From Bacteroides caecimuris (GTDB lineage: Bacteria; Bacteroidota; Bacteroidia; Bacteroidales; Bacteroidaceae): a stretch of 64,000 bases of DNA. Below the pieces are notes generated by a model. It was not told the origin of the DNA and ran no database searches. It saw only the letters and a program-made list of their open reading frames with translations. Positions 43,635 to 52,951 of this stretch are shown one piece after another; positions within the stretch are counted from its first letter, which is position 1; every line of letters starts with the position of its first letter. The translations under genes and the position numbers were made by a program. Location: positions 1,922,001 through 1,986,000 of the forward strand of contig NZ_CP015401.2 in NCBI RefSeq assembly GCF_001688725.2, read 5' to 3'.

Positions 43635-45815
43635 ATGAAGATTATGAAAAACAAATTTTATCATATAAGTACATATTCGGTAATGAGATATTGGACCATT
43701 TTATGGATGGCTGTTTTATCTTTCTCATGCTCTGATTTTAATCCGATGGATTCCTATAGCCGTATTCCGCCGGATAGAAACACAGACATAGATGACGGAG
43801 ACGAGGGTGACGGAGCAGGCGGGCTTTTTGAAAAAGGTTATGGAACAATGAACAAACCCTATCTCGTTATGGATGTGATACAGATTCAGAATATGAGTGA
43901 AGCCTTGGTGAAAGGAAAGATGATTTATTTCCAGTTGGGGGCTGATATTGATATGAAGTCTGTATCTAATTGGGAACCATTGAACTCAAACGGTGACTAT
44001 TATATCTATTTTGATGGAAATAACCATATTATAAAGAATTTCACCTGTACAGACAAAGCGTATGCCAGTTTTTTCGGTATTTTGGCCGGGACTTGTAAAA
44101 ATGTAGGTTTCTATAATGCCCATGTAGAAGCAGCTACTAATAGTGGGGCAGGGGTTATCGGCGGTTATATCGGAGTGAAAGCTCCGAACGCTGTAGAGAA
44201 GACAGGGCAGGTGGAAAACTGTTACGTCTCCGGAAAAGTGAAAGGAAAGTATGCTGGTGGAATAGCTTCCCGTATGGGTAGACCGTATGGAGGACAGATT
44301 TGTTATATCAAAAACTGTTATTCTACAGCAGAGGTGATATCTACAGGAGATGAATGTGGAGGTATTGTAGGTTCTATGTATGAAAACAGTGAGGTGTCAT
44401 ATTGCTATTCTACAGGTGTATTAATTGGTGCCAATTCAGTGGGAGGTATTGCTGCCCTTCCTTCCGAAGGAGCTAAAATTACTTCCTGTGTTGCTTGGAA
44501 CTGGAAAATGACAGGACCTGCTGCTAGATCTGGACGTATCTGTGGAGTTTTGTCTCAAGGTGAAAATGGACATCAGGCAGATCCTGTCGCATCTGAATGT
44601 TATGCATGGGAGGATATAGTTTGTACAGGATTTTCTCCGGAGGATAATGTAGGCTCCGTTTCGACTGGAAAATATGATGGAGTGGGCGAAAGTGTCCTGA
44701 CTTTGCAGAATAGCATTGCCAATTGGGGGACTCCATGGCATAATGTTGGGAATATAGATATGGGATTCCCTATTTTAGAGTGGCAGTTGGATAGAGAAGA
44801 TTATGCTAGTTATGGAGGACATGACAATGAACCAGAAGGTGATTTTGCTAGTGGAGACGGAACTCAAAATAATCCTTATGTGATTGCTAATGCTATCCAT
44901 ATTCAGAACATGAGCAAAGTCCTTATTGGAAAACAAACGACCTACTTTGTTTTGAGTGCGGATATTGATATGCAGGGGATCAAGTGGACGCCCTTAAATG
45001 GAGATGGTCCGTACGAGAAATGGATAATTTTTGATGGACGCAATCATGTAATTAGAAATCTGAATTGTGACTCCGGTTCTTATCCCAGTTTCTTTGGTGT
45101 ATTGTGTGGAGAATGCAAGAATGTAGGATTTGTCGATGCAAATATCTCATCTACTAACCAAGGTATCGGTATTATAGCCGGTTATGTAGGATTGAATAGC
45201 GGTGCGGTAGGGTTCACAGGTAAGATCATTAACTGTTATACTACCGGAATACTGAAAGGGTCGGGAGCAGCAGGCGGAATTGGTGGTATCTTCGGCGGTA
45301 ATGGACGTATTGAGAACTGCTATACCACTGCTACTATTATTGATCAGATAAATAATGATAACGGTAAAGCAGGTGGAATTATCGGAAGGTTCCATGCTGG
45401 CAACACGACTTCATATATTGAAAATTGTCATGTAAGTGGTGACATCAGTGCTACTAAAGGTGGCTGGGTTGGAGGTATAGTCGGTAATATGGATAGCGGA
45501 ACACTAAATATCAAGAATTGTGTGGCATGGAGTAGTACCTTGTTAAACTATTCAAACCAGGCAAAAATAGGACGCATAGTGGGAGGACATAACAATAATG
45601 TTACTGCTGAAAACTGCTATGCTTATGACGGTATGATTTTGAAAGCAGGAGAGGCTACATTTACCGTTTCAGATGAGACATCACCGTCCGGTAGTAGTAG
45701 TTTCCAGGGAGTAGCTAAATCTGCTAACGAACTGAAAACTACTGTTATAAGCTGGGATTCTTCTCTTTGGAAAGAAGGAAGCAATGGCTATCCGGTATTT
45801 AAATGGAGTAAATAA
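43635..45815 (+). CDS. GLUG-repeat surface lipoprotein with internal duplication
   Basis: A 726-residue lipoprotein (LSFSCSDFNP, Cys around residue 33). The mature protein has a low-complexity acidic linker (DIDDGDEGDGAGG), then two homologous halves. Each begins with a PYLV/PYVI-IQIQNMS motif and carries several GLUG-type loops (VIGGYIGVKA, GGIVGSMYE, GGIIGRFHA). This is a right-handed beta-helix-type surface protein. It is placed between two EEP genes and may present or bind substrate. Function is inferred from context. Confidence 0.75.
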   Translation: MKIMKNKFYHISTYSVMRYWTILWMAVLSFSCSDFNPMDSYSRIPPDRNTDIDDGDEGDGAGGLFEKGYGTMNKPYLVMDVIQIQNMSEALVKGKMIYFQLGADIDMKSVSNWEPLNSNGDYYIYFDGNNHIIKNFTCTDKAYASFFGILAGTCKNVGFYNAHVEAATNSGAGVIGGYIGVKAPNAVEKTGQVENCYVSGKVKGKYAGGIASRMGRPYGGQICYIKNCYSTAEVISTGDECGGIVGSMYENSEVSYCYSTGVLIGANSVGGIAALPSEGAKITSCVAWNWKMTGPAARSGRICGVLSQGENGHQADPVASECYAWEDIVCTGFSPEDNVGSVSTGKYDGVGESVLTLQNSIANWGTPWHNVGNIDMGFPILEWQLDREDYASYGGHDNEPEGDFASGDGTQNNPYVIANAIHIQNMSKVLIGKQTTYFVLSADIDMQGIKWTPLNGDGPYEKWIIFDGRNHVIRNLNCDSGSYPSFFGVLCGECKNVGFVDANISSTNQGIGIIAGYVGLNSGAVGFTGKIINCYTTGILKGSGAAGGIGGIFGGNGRIENCYTTATIIDQINNDNGKAGGIIGRFHAGNTTSYIENCHVSGDISATKGGWVGGIVGNMDSGTLNIKNCVAWSSTLLNYSNQAKIGRIVGGHNNNVTAENCYAYDGMILKAGEATFTVSDETSPSGSSSFQGVAKSANELKTTVISWDSSLWKEGSNGYPVFKWSK

Positions 45816-45826
45816 ACTGATATTTA

Positions 45827-46717
45827 ATGATTTGTAATATGAAGTGTTTTATAAATAAGAAATATTATTTTCTGTTTTTGATTTTACTTTTTGCCGGAGA
45901 ACTTCCGGCAAAATCTTTGAACTTAGACAAAACGAAACCGGAAGAAATTATTCGCCTTGCATCTTATAACATCCGCACCAAAGGAGACAAGGGGGATAAG
46001 GCTTGGGAAGTTCGTCTGAATGCATTGGTGGATGTTGTGCGACGGAATAAATTTGATATGTTTGCCATACAGGAAGGACGTACCTCTCAATTAAAAGATA
46101 TGATGATCTTGAACGAGTTTTCTTATATCGGTCGTGATCGTGACGGGGATGATAAAGGAGAACATTGTGCCATTTATTATAAAAAGGATCGTTTTAAGGT
46201 GTTGAAACATGGTGATTTTTGGTATTCGGAGACTCCTGGCATACCTTCTTATGGTTGGGGAGCACGTTGTCGTCGGATTTGTACTTGGGGATATTTTAAG
46301 GATCTCAGGTCCGGGAAGAAGTTTTATGTATTTAATTCACATACGGATCATGAAGCAACAGAAGCAAGACGGCAATCCTCATTCATGTTGTTGGAACAGG
46401 TAAGGAAGATCGCTAAAGGTAAGCCGACCTTTTGCACTGGTGATTTTAACGCTACTCCGGACGAAGAGCCGATACAACTTCTCCTGAAAGATAATTTATT
46501 ACTAGATTCATACGAATGTACTCTGACACCTCCCAAAGGACCGTCAGGTAGTTTTTATGCCTATAACAAAACAGGAAACACAGCTAAACGTATAGATTTT
46601 ATTTTTGTGACTCCAAAAATAAAAGTGCTTTCTTATCACACCATTGATGATGATATAAAGTATAATAAATATTCTTCAGATCATTTTCCTGTAATGGTGG
46701 AAGTGCTACCGAAATGA
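45827..46717 (+). CDS. Secreted endonuclease/exonuclease/phosphatase-family protein
   Basis: A 296-residue EEP protein with a cleavable signal peptide (FLFLILLFAGELPA) and no lipobox cysteine. Motifs include RLASYNIRTKG (Asn), FAIQEGR (Glu), FNSHTDHEATEARR, CTGDFNATPDEEP, RIDFIFVTP and SDHFPVM (His). It is a second, more diverged copy of the EEP in the same operon, separated by the GLUG gene. The likely place of action is the periplasm. A start at ATG 45839 (after MICN) is an alternative. Confidence 0.82.
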   Translation: MICNMKCFINKKYYFLFLILLFAGELPAKSLNLDKTKPEEIIRLASYNIRTKGDKGDKAWEVRLNALVDVVRRNKFDMFAIQEGRTSQLKDMMILNEFSYIGRDRDGDDKGEHCAIYYKKDRFKVLKHGDFWYSETPGIPSYGWGARCRRICTWGYFKDLRSGKKFYVFNSHTDHEATEARRQSSFMLLEQVRKIAKGKPTFCTGDFNATPDEEPIQLLLKDNLLLDSYECTLTPPKGPSGSFYAYNKTGNTAKRIDFIFVTPKIKVLSYHTIDDDIKYNKYSSDHFPVMVEVLPK

Positions 46718-46806
46718 GAAAAGGAGTAAACTTTGATCACACTGCAGAAAAAATGGGTTAATATAGTTAAGATAAAGTAGTTAAGTTAGTAAAGCTTAAA
46801 AGATTG

Positions 46807-46868
46807 ACGCAGTCTTTCACTAGAGGTTTAGCTTTAAACACTGTGAAAGGCTGCGTTTTTTATTTTTA
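46807..46868 (+). terminator. Terminator of the SusC/EEP locus
   Basis: ACGCAG-t-CTTTCAC pairs with GTGAAAG-g-CTGCGT followed by a T-rich tail (46856-46868). Strong Rho-independent hairpin after the last EEP gene. Confidence 0.85.
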
Positions 46869-46929
46869 ATCGCGGTAAAGATCCCTGTTTTTTTTGTACT
46901 TTTGCGCCCGATTTAAAAATATCATATTT

Positions 46930-47697
46930 ATGAAGACAGGCGAATCTTTATTATCCATAGGTAAATTTATTGCAGAATATTCAGCTCATTTAATGGGGGC
47001 CGGAGTACACACCTCACGGGTGGTGCGCAACACAAAGCGTATGGGAGAGGCTTTCGGACTAGATGTCAAATTAAGCGTATTTCATAGAAACATCATTCTG
47101 ACTATTATAGATAAAGAAACAAACGAGGCTTGTAATGAAGTTATAGACATTCCTGCACACCCGATCAGTTTTGAACATAATTCAGAGTTAAGCGCATTAA
47201 GCTGGGAAGCAGTAGACAATCATTTGTCATTGGAAGAATTGAAAGACAAATACAAAAAGATTATTTCTGCTCCGCGGATACACTCTCTTTTCGTGTTATT
47301 ATTAGTAGGATTTGCCAATGCGTCTTTCTGCAAATTGTTCGGCGGTGATTTAATTTCGATGGGAATTGTGTTCTCGGCTACCATTACAGGATTCTACCTG
47401 AAACAACAAATGCAGGCGAAAAAGATCAATCATTATGTTGTATTTATTGTTTCGGCTTTTGTTGCTTCCCTGTGTGCTTCCACCGCGTTGATCTTCGATA
47501 CAACTTCGGAGATTGCCATGGCAACCAGCGTGCTATATCTTGTGCCTGGGGTTCCCTTGATTAATGGCGTGATTGATATAGTAGAGGGATATGTATTAAC
47601 AGGATTTGCTCGTCTGACAGAGGCTTCTTTGTTGATTGTAAGCATCGCTATCGGACTTTCCTTCACATTATTAATGGTAAAAAACAGTTTAATTTGA
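46930..47697 (+). CDS. Threonine/serine exporter N-terminal half (ThrE-type, DUF1212)
   Basis: A 255-residue protein. A soluble N-terminal half (SLLSIGKFIAEYSAHLMGAG, RVVRNTKRMGEAFGLD) precedes five membrane helices (LFVLLLVGFANASFCKLFGG, VVFIVSAFVASLCASTALIF, LYLVPGVPLINGVIDIVEGY). This is the ThrE N-terminal half. The -7 element TACTTTTG at 46897-46904 precedes it. The ATG at 46930 begins MKTGESLLS. It is followed at 1 bp by the C-terminal-half gene. Confidence 0.8.
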   Translation: MKTGESLLSIGKFIAEYSAHLMGAGVHTSRVVRNTKRMGEAFGLDVKLSVFHRNIILTIIDKETNEACNEVIDIPAHPISFEHNSELSALSWEAVDNHLSLEELKDKYKKIISAPRIHSLFVLLLVGFANASFCKLFGGDLISMGIVFSATITGFYLKQQMQAKKINHYVVFIVSAFVASLCASTALIFDTTSEIAMATSVLYLVPGVPLINGVIDIVEGYVLTGFARLTEASLLIVSIAIGLSFTLLMVKNSLI

Positions 47698-47698
47698 T

Positions 47699-48184
47699 AT
47701 GATAGCACTTGACATTCTTACGGATGGATTTTTTGCAGCAGTAGCAGGTATAGGATTTGGTGCAATTTCCGATCCTCCTTTGCGTGCATTTAAGATGATT
47801 GCCATACTGGCAGCATTGGGACATGCTTGTCGTTTTTGTTTGATGACTTATTTAGGCGTGGATATTGCCACAGGTTCGTTGTTTGCCGGATTAGTCATCG
47901 GCTTCGGCAGTTTGTGGTTAGGGAAAAAGGTATATTGCCCGATGACGGTATTGTACATTCCGGCGTTGCTTCCCATGGTTCCGGGAAAGTTTGCATACAA
48001 CATGGTATTTTCACTTATCATGTGTCTGCAAAATGTGAATGATCCGGATAAGCTGGACAAGTTTATGTCGATGTTTTTCTCTAATACTCTGATAGCAAGC
48101 ACAGTGATTTTCATGTTGGCGGTAGGAGCTACATTCCCAATGTTCCTGTTTCCACATAGAGCCTTTTCATTAACAAGACACTAA
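47699..48184 (+). CDS. Threonine/serine exporter C-terminal half (ThrE_2)
   Basis: A 161-residue membrane protein with four to five helices (ILTDGFFAAVAGIGFGAISD, AILAALGHACRFCLMTYLGV, VLYIPALLPMVPGKFAYNM). It is the second half of the split ThrE transporter, which in some bacteria is one fused gene. The pair probably forms the export channel. Start is 2 bp after the stop of the preceding gene. Confidence 0.8.
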   Translation: MIALDILTDGFFAAVAGIGFGAISDPPLRAFKMIAILAALGHACRFCLMTYLGVDIATGSLFAGLVIGFGSLWLGKKVYCPMTVLYIPALLPMVPGKFAYNMVFSLIMCLQNVNDPDKLDKFMSMFFSNTLIASTVIFMLAVGATFPMFLFPHRAFSLTRH

Positions 48185-48195
48185 AACGAATTTTT

Positions 48196-48924
48196 ATGGA
48201 GATTTTTTGGAGAACAATTGCATATTATAATTCAGCTACTTGGCTTTTACAGATAGTTATCATTCTGATTGGTATTGCATTGACCGGATTGCTTATCAGC
48301 AAACCACATCCGTGGGTGAAAATGGCGATGAAGTTCTATATGATAGGTCTGTATACTTGGATTTCTCTGGTCTACTATTATATCTATTGTGAAGAGCGTA
48401 GTTATAATGGAGTCATGGCTATGTTTTGGGGGGTGATGGCTATCATTTGGATATGGGATGTGATTACAGGATATACTACCTTCGAACGTACCCACAAATA
48501 TGATCTACTGTCTTATGTGCTGTTAGCAATGCCTTTTATATATCCTTTGGTTTCATTGGCACGCGGTCTTTCATTCCCGGAAATGACTTCTCCAGTTATG
48601 CCTTGTTCGGTAGTGGTGTTTACCATCGGATTGTTATTGCTGTTTGCACAAAAAGTCAATATGTTTTTGGTGCTGTTCCTTTGCCATTGGTCATTGATCG
48701 GATTATCCAAAACTTATTTCTTTCAGATTCCGGAAGATTTCTTATTGGCAAGTGCCACGATACCAGGCTTGTATCTTTTCTTTAGGGAATATTTCCTGAA
48801 TAATCTGCATGCCGACACCAAGCCGAAAGCCAAATATATTAATTGGCTGTTGATAAGCGTTTGCGTCGGACTGGCAGTGTTGCTGACTACTACCATGTTC
48901 TTGGAATTAGTTCCGAAAAGTTAA
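48196..48924 (+). CDS. Uncharacterised polytopic membrane protein
   Basis: A 242-residue protein with seven or so hydrophobic helices (WLLQIVIILIGIALTGLLIS, GLYTWISLVYYYIYCEER, YVLLAMPFIYPLVSLARGL, CSVVVFTIGLLLLFAQKV, INWLLISVCVGLAVLLTTT). It has no recognisable transport or enzyme motif. It follows the ThrE halves by 11 bp and may be co-transcribed with them. Confidence 0.6.
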   Translation: MEIFWRTIAYYNSATWLLQIVIILIGIALTGLLISKPHPWVKMAMKFYMIGLYTWISLVYYYIYCEERSYNGVMAMFWGVMAIIWIWDVITGYTTFERTHKYDLLSYVLLAMPFIYPLVSLARGLSFPEMTSPVMPCSVVVFTIGLLLLFAQKVNMFLVLFLCHWSLIGLSKTYFFQIPEDFLLASATIPGLYLFFREYFLNNLHADTKPKAKYINWLLISVCVGLAVLLTTTMFLELVPKS

Positions 48925-48952
48925 TCCAGTGACATAGAAGGTATTCAAATCA

Positions 48953-49048
48953 AAAAGAGGTCGTTCAAAAATTATAAAATCGTTCTTACTACGATAGATT
49001 ATAGTAAGGACGATTTTTCTTTTAGGAACTTTGGGAACGACCTCTTTT
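48953..49048. terminator. Nested inverted repeats (long hairpin)
   Basis: Outer arms AAAAGAGGTCGTTC (48953-48966) and GAACGACCTCTTTT (49035-49048) enclose a second perfect-but-one pair, AAAATCGTTCTTACTA (48976-48991) with TAGTAAGGACGATTTT (49002-49017). It follows the membrane-protein gene and likely ends its transcript. Confidence 0.6.
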
Positions 49049-49446
49049 ATATATCATATTATTTACTTAATTGCGTAGAATATCCGTAAGGCATATTGTA
49101 TAACTGCATTAGGCAACCATTTTTTACTCTTCGCAAACAATACCTGTATCTAGGGACCTACTTTTATCCGAAAAGGAGGATTGGTACGTTCCACTATCCC
49201 ATTACACCACCGATACCTATTCCAGCGTATAATATGCCTCAAGTATACGAAAAATAGTTCTTCACCCAATACAGTTAAACATTTCTTTTCTATGATCAGT
49301 AAAATTGGTAAAACATTCTGTAATCTATATAGTTGAAAAACAAATTTCCTTGATTAAATTTGCAACATTAAAATACATTGGGGTTGAATCCTGACTGTTT
49401 TGCACATTTAGAGATAACTACTATAATTTGAAAATTAAAAAAGCTT
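49049..49446. other. Intergenic region with promoter for the redox locus
   Basis: About 400 bp. A -7 element TAAATTTG at 49355-49362 with a TTG 19 bp upstream precedes the polyferredoxin gene by about 85 bp. On the minus strand 49085-49235 reads short fragments (VERTNPPFRIKVGP, then a stop, then FAKSKKWLPNAVIQYALRIF) that could be a decayed gene, but I cannot name it. Confidence 0.4.
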
Positions 49447-50955
49447 ATGCTACGTACTATCAGACTTACAGCCGCCATTGTGTGCTTTACGCTTATTACC
49501 CTGCTTTTCCTCGACTTTACGGGTACATTGCACACTTGGTTCGGATGGTTGGCGAAAATTCAATTTCTGCCGGCTTTATTAGCCTTAAATATAGGTGTCG
49601 TATTGTTTTTAGTTGTGCTTACATTCCTGTTCGGGCGTATCTATTGCTCCGTTATCTGTCCGTTGGGAGTGTTTCAGGACATCGTTTCGTGGATATCCGG
49701 TAAGCAAAAGAAAAACCGATTCCGCTATTCACCAGCAATGAAATGGTTGCGGTATGGCGTTTTAGGAGTATTCATTATAATGATGGTTGCAGGGCTGAAT
49801 TCTTGGGTCATCTTACTGGCTCCGTATAGTGCTTATGGACGGATAGCTTCCAATCTTTTCGCACCGATTTGGCAATGGGGAAACAACTTGCTGGCATACT
49901 TCGCCGAACGAATGGATAGTTATGCTTTTTATGAGGTAGATGTATGGATGAAGAGCCTTTCAACGCTGATTATTGCTGTTGTCACTCTTATTGTCCTTTT
50001 TATTCTGGCGTGGCGCACTGGACGGACGTATTGCAATACCATCTGTCCAGTGGGTACTGTATTGGGATTTATATCCAAATATGCGATATTCAAACCGGTG
50101 ATTGATACTTCCAAATGTAATAGTTGCGGTTTATGTGCCCGTAATTGCAAAGCATCGTGTATCAATTCTAAAACTCATGAAATTGATTATAGTCGTTGTG
50201 TAGCTTGTATGGATTGCATCGGCAAATGTAAGCATGGAGCCATTAAATACACTCGACAGAAACCTAAAAACGAAACAGCTACAAGCGAAGATATGAAAGC
50301 AAAGGCTGCCACTGCCGAACAGATTGATAATAAACGTCGTAGTTTCATTTCGGCATCGGCTATCTTTGCAACAACTTCTGTCCTGAAAGCACAGGAAAAG
50401 AAAGTGGACGGCGGGTTAGCCACTATTGAGGATAAGAAGATCCCGAACAGAGAAAATCCGATTTATCCTCCCGGTGCATTAAGCGCGCGTAATTTCACTC
50501 AACATTGTACGGCCTGCCAATTATGCGTATCCGTTTGCCCCAATCAGGTGTTGCGTCCTTCGGACAATCTGATGACGTTGATGCAACCGGAAATGTCATA
50601 CGAACGCGGGTATTGTCGCCCCGAATGTACCAAATGTTCGGAGGTCTGTCCGGCTGGCGCTATCCATCTGACTAGTCTTGCCGAAAAATCGGCTATTCAG
50701 ATCGGACATGCCGTATGGATTAAAGAGAACTGTGTGCCTTTGACGGATGGAATGGAGTGTGGCAACTGTGCCCGCCATTGCCCGACAGGTGCCATACAAA
50801 TGGTGGCTTCCGATCCTGACAAAGTGGATTCTCTAAAGATTCCAGTAGTGAATGTAGAAAAATGCATTGGTTGCGGAGCGTGTGAAAACCTTTGTCCTTC
50901 TCGTCCTTTCAGCGCCATTTACGTGAGCGGACATCAGATGCACAGAATTATTTGA
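49447..50955 (+). CDS. Membrane polyferredoxin (NapH/NosR-like 4Fe-4S protein)
   Basis: A 502-residue protein. The N-terminal half has about five membrane helices with CSVICPLG and CNTICPVG loops. Ferredoxin clusters follow: CNSCGLCARNCKASC, CVACMDCIGKC, CTACQLCVSVCP, CRPECTKCSEVCP, CGNCARHCP and CIGCGACENLCP. It has at least six cysteine sets and probably carries electrons between quinol or a membrane partner and soluble proteins. It lies 17 bp upstream of an aldo/keto reductase carrying iron-sulfur motifs, which is a likely partner. Confidence 0.82.
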   Translation: MLRTIRLTAAIVCFTLITLLFLDFTGTLHTWFGWLAKIQFLPALLALNIGVVLFLVVLTFLFGRIYCSVICPLGVFQDIVSWISGKQKKNRFRYSPAMKWLRYGVLGVFIIMMVAGLNSWVILLAPYSAYGRIASNLFAPIWQWGNNLLAYFAERMDSYAFYEVDVWMKSLSTLIIAVVTLIVLFILAWRTGRTYCNTICPVGTVLGFISKYAIFKPVIDTSKCNSCGLCARNCKASCINSKTHEIDYSRCVACMDCIGKCKHGAIKYTRQKPKNETATSEDMKAKAATAEQIDNKRRSFISASAIFATTSVLKAQEKKVDGGLATIEDKKIPNRENPIYPPGALSARNFTQHCTACQLCVSVCPNQVLRPSDNLMTLMQPEMSYERGYCRPECTKCSEVCPAGAIHLTSLAEKSAIQIGHAVWIKENCVPLTDGMECGNCARHCPTGAIQMVASDPDKVDSLKIPVVNVEKCIGCGACENLCPSRPFSAIYVSGHQMHRII

Positions 50956-50972
50956 TCTAAACCAGTATAAGA

Positions 50973-52376
50973 ATGGAAGAAAAAAATAAAAAAGATATAA
51001 ATAGAAGAGATTTTATTAAGATTGTAGGTATCAGTGCAGCCACATCGACAGGTCTGCTATACGGATGCTCTTCAAAGGGGGCTACTTCTGCAAGTAGCGC
51101 AACAGGAGAAGGAGAGGTGCCTACCGATAAAATGACTTATCGCACATCTCCAACCACCGGTGACCGTGTTTCACTTTTGGGATATGGTTGTATGCGTTGG
51201 CCGCTCAAACCTGCTCCCGATGGTAATGGTGAGGTTATCGACCAGGATGCCGTCAATGGATTGATAGACTATGCAATCGCTCACGGAGTAAACTATTTCG
51301 ATACATCTCCGGCATATGTACAAGGATTTTCCGAAAAAGCAACAGGTATTGCATTGAGTCGTCATCCCCGTGATAAATATTACATCGCTACCAAATTGTC
51401 TAATTTCTCTCCTGATACGTGGTCTCGCGAGGCCTCGCTCAAGATGTACCACAAATCCTTTGCGGAGCTACAAGTCGACTACATTGATTATATGTTGCTC
51501 CACGGCATCGGCATGGGAGGAATGGAAGCCCTTAAAGGACGATACCTGGATAATGGAATACTTGATTTTCTGGTTAAAGAGCGTGAAGCCGGACGTATCC
51601 GGAATCTCGGATTTTCTTACCATGGTGACATTGAAGTATATGATTATCTGCTCTCACGACACGATGAATTTAAATGGGATTTTGTACAAATACAACTCAA
51701 TTATGTAGACTGGAAACATGCCAAAGAGACCAATACCCGAAATACGGATGCGGAATATCTATATGGCGAACTGGTCAAACGGGGGATTCCTGCCATCATT
51801 ATGGAACCACTTTTGGGAGGACGTCTATCCAAGTTGAACGATAATCTGGTGGCACGGCTCAAACAACGTCGTCCGGAAAGCAGTGTCGCTTCCTGGGCTT
51901 TCCGTTTTGCCGGTTCATTCTCGGATATTCTGACTGTATTAAGCGGCATGACTTATATGGAGCATCTGCAGGATAATCTTCGTACTTATTCTCCTTTGGA
52001 ACCATTGACAGATGAGGAAAAAGAATTCCTCGAGGAAACGGCACAATTAATGCTAAAATATCCTACTATCCCTTGTAACGACTGCAAATATTGTATGCCA
52101 TGTCCGTATGGGCTGGATATACCTGCTGTATTGTTGCATTACAACCGTTGTGTCAATGAAGGTAATGTCGCCAAAAGCGGACAGGATGAAAATTATGCGA
52201 AAGCCCGACGCGCTTTTCTTGTCGGATATGACCGTAGCGTGCCCAAACTTCGACAGGCAAGTCATTGCATCGGTTGCAATCAGTGTGTGGCTCATTGCCC
52301 GCAAAACATTGATATTCCGAAAGAACTGCACCGGATAGACCGGTTTGTAGAACAATTGAAACAAGGTACTTTATAA
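50973..52376 (+). CDS. Tat-exported aldo/keto reductase with C-terminal 4Fe-4S clusters
   Basis: A 467-residue protein. The N-terminus carries a twin-arginine signal (NRRDFIKIVGIS) and a cysteine (LLYGCSSK) that could be lipidated. The aldo/keto reductase barrel follows (RVSLLGYGCMRWPL, ANYFDTSPAYVQG-like region with Asp/Tyr, RIRNLGFSYHG, YVDWKHAKET). It ends with ferredoxin motifs CNDCKYCMPCPYGLDIP and CIGCNQCVAHCPQNIDIP. It would be a periplasmic oxidoreductase fed by the polyferredoxin encoded just upstream. Substrate unknown. Confidence 0.8.
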   Translation: MEEKNKKDINRRDFIKIVGISAATSTGLLYGCSSKGATSASSATGEGEVPTDKMTYRTSPTTGDRVSLLGYGCMRWPLKPAPDGNGEVIDQDAVNGLIDYAIAHGVNYFDTSPAYVQGFSEKATGIALSRHPRDKYYIATKLSNFSPDTWSREASLKMYHKSFAELQVDYIDYMLLHGIGMGGMEALKGRYLDNGILDFLVKEREAGRIRNLGFSYHGDIEVYDYLLSRHDEFKWDFVQIQLNYVDWKHAKETNTRNTDAEYLYGELVKRGIPAIIMEPLLGGRLSKLNDNLVARLKQRRPESSVASWAFRFAGSFSDILTVLSGMTYMEHLQDNLRTYSPLEPLTDEEKEFLEETAQLMLKYPTIPCNDCKYCMPCPYGLDIPAVLLHYNRCVNEGNVAKSGQDENYAKARRAFLVGYDRSVPKLRQASHCIGCNQCVAHCPQNIDIPKELHRIDRFVEQLKQGTL

Positions 52377-52384
52377 AAGAAACG

Positions 52385-52804
52385 ATGGAAGAATTAATCA
52401 AGCTATTACATACGGGAGGATATTCCTGTACCATTGCCAACGGAGGAAAAATCCGCACTTTCACTCAACGTGGCGTAGCCGATCTCTATGATTTGCTAAC
52501 ACAAGAACCGGAGTTTCTTAAAGGAGCTTTGATTGCCGACAAAGTGGTTGGCAAGGGAGCAGCCGCCCTGATGATTCTGGGTGGTATAGAAGAATTATAT
52601 ACGGATATTATCAGTACAAAGGCTTTGGAATTATTCCGAAAATCAGATGTGAAAGTTGATTTTGCGCAGGAAGTTGATTTTATCTGGAACCGCGACCGTA
52701 CGGGAGGATGTCCTGTAGAAACCATGTGTAGCGAAGTGGGATCAGCTGAAGAAGTATTACCGCTGATCCGCGATTTCCAGGATAAAATCAGAAGTAGGAA
52801 GTAA
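52385..52804 (+). CDS. DUF1893 protein
   Basis: A 139-residue soluble protein with the cytidine-deaminase-like DUF1893 pattern: YSCTIANGGKIRTFTQRGVADLYDLL, FLKGALIADKVVGKGAAALMILGG, and CPVETMCSEVGSAEEVLP. It lies 8 bp after the aldo/keto reductase gene and probably in one operon. No specific reaction is known to me. Confidence 0.75.
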   Translation: MEELIKLLHTGGYSCTIANGGKIRTFTQRGVADLYDLLTQEPEFLKGALIADKVVGKGAAALMILGGIEELYTDIISTKALELFRKSDVKVDFAQEVDFIWNRDRTGGCPVETMCSEVGSAEEVLPLIRDFQDKIRSRK

Positions 52805-52873
52805 GAAAGAGATAACTGAAACACGAAATAAAGTATGAGAAAAAATACAGCTTGTTAAGTCTTGAAAAAGAAA

Positions 52874-52911
52874 GTTCTCCTCTGCTAAAGATATTCATAG
52901 CAGGGGAGAAC
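52874..52911. terminator. Terminator between redox locus and hybrid regulator gene
   Basis: GTTCTCCTCTGCTA pairs with TAGCAGGGGAGAAC around a 10-base loop. It lies between convergent genes and can serve both. Confidence 0.8.
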
Positions 52912-52951
52912 ATGTTATAATAATAGGACTTATTCATCTTTTTTCTATTTA

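Noticed and set aside
49085..49235. Possible gene fragment on the minus strand
   Set aside because: Short, broken by stops and frame changes, with no recognisable family. Mentioned in the intergenic entry only.
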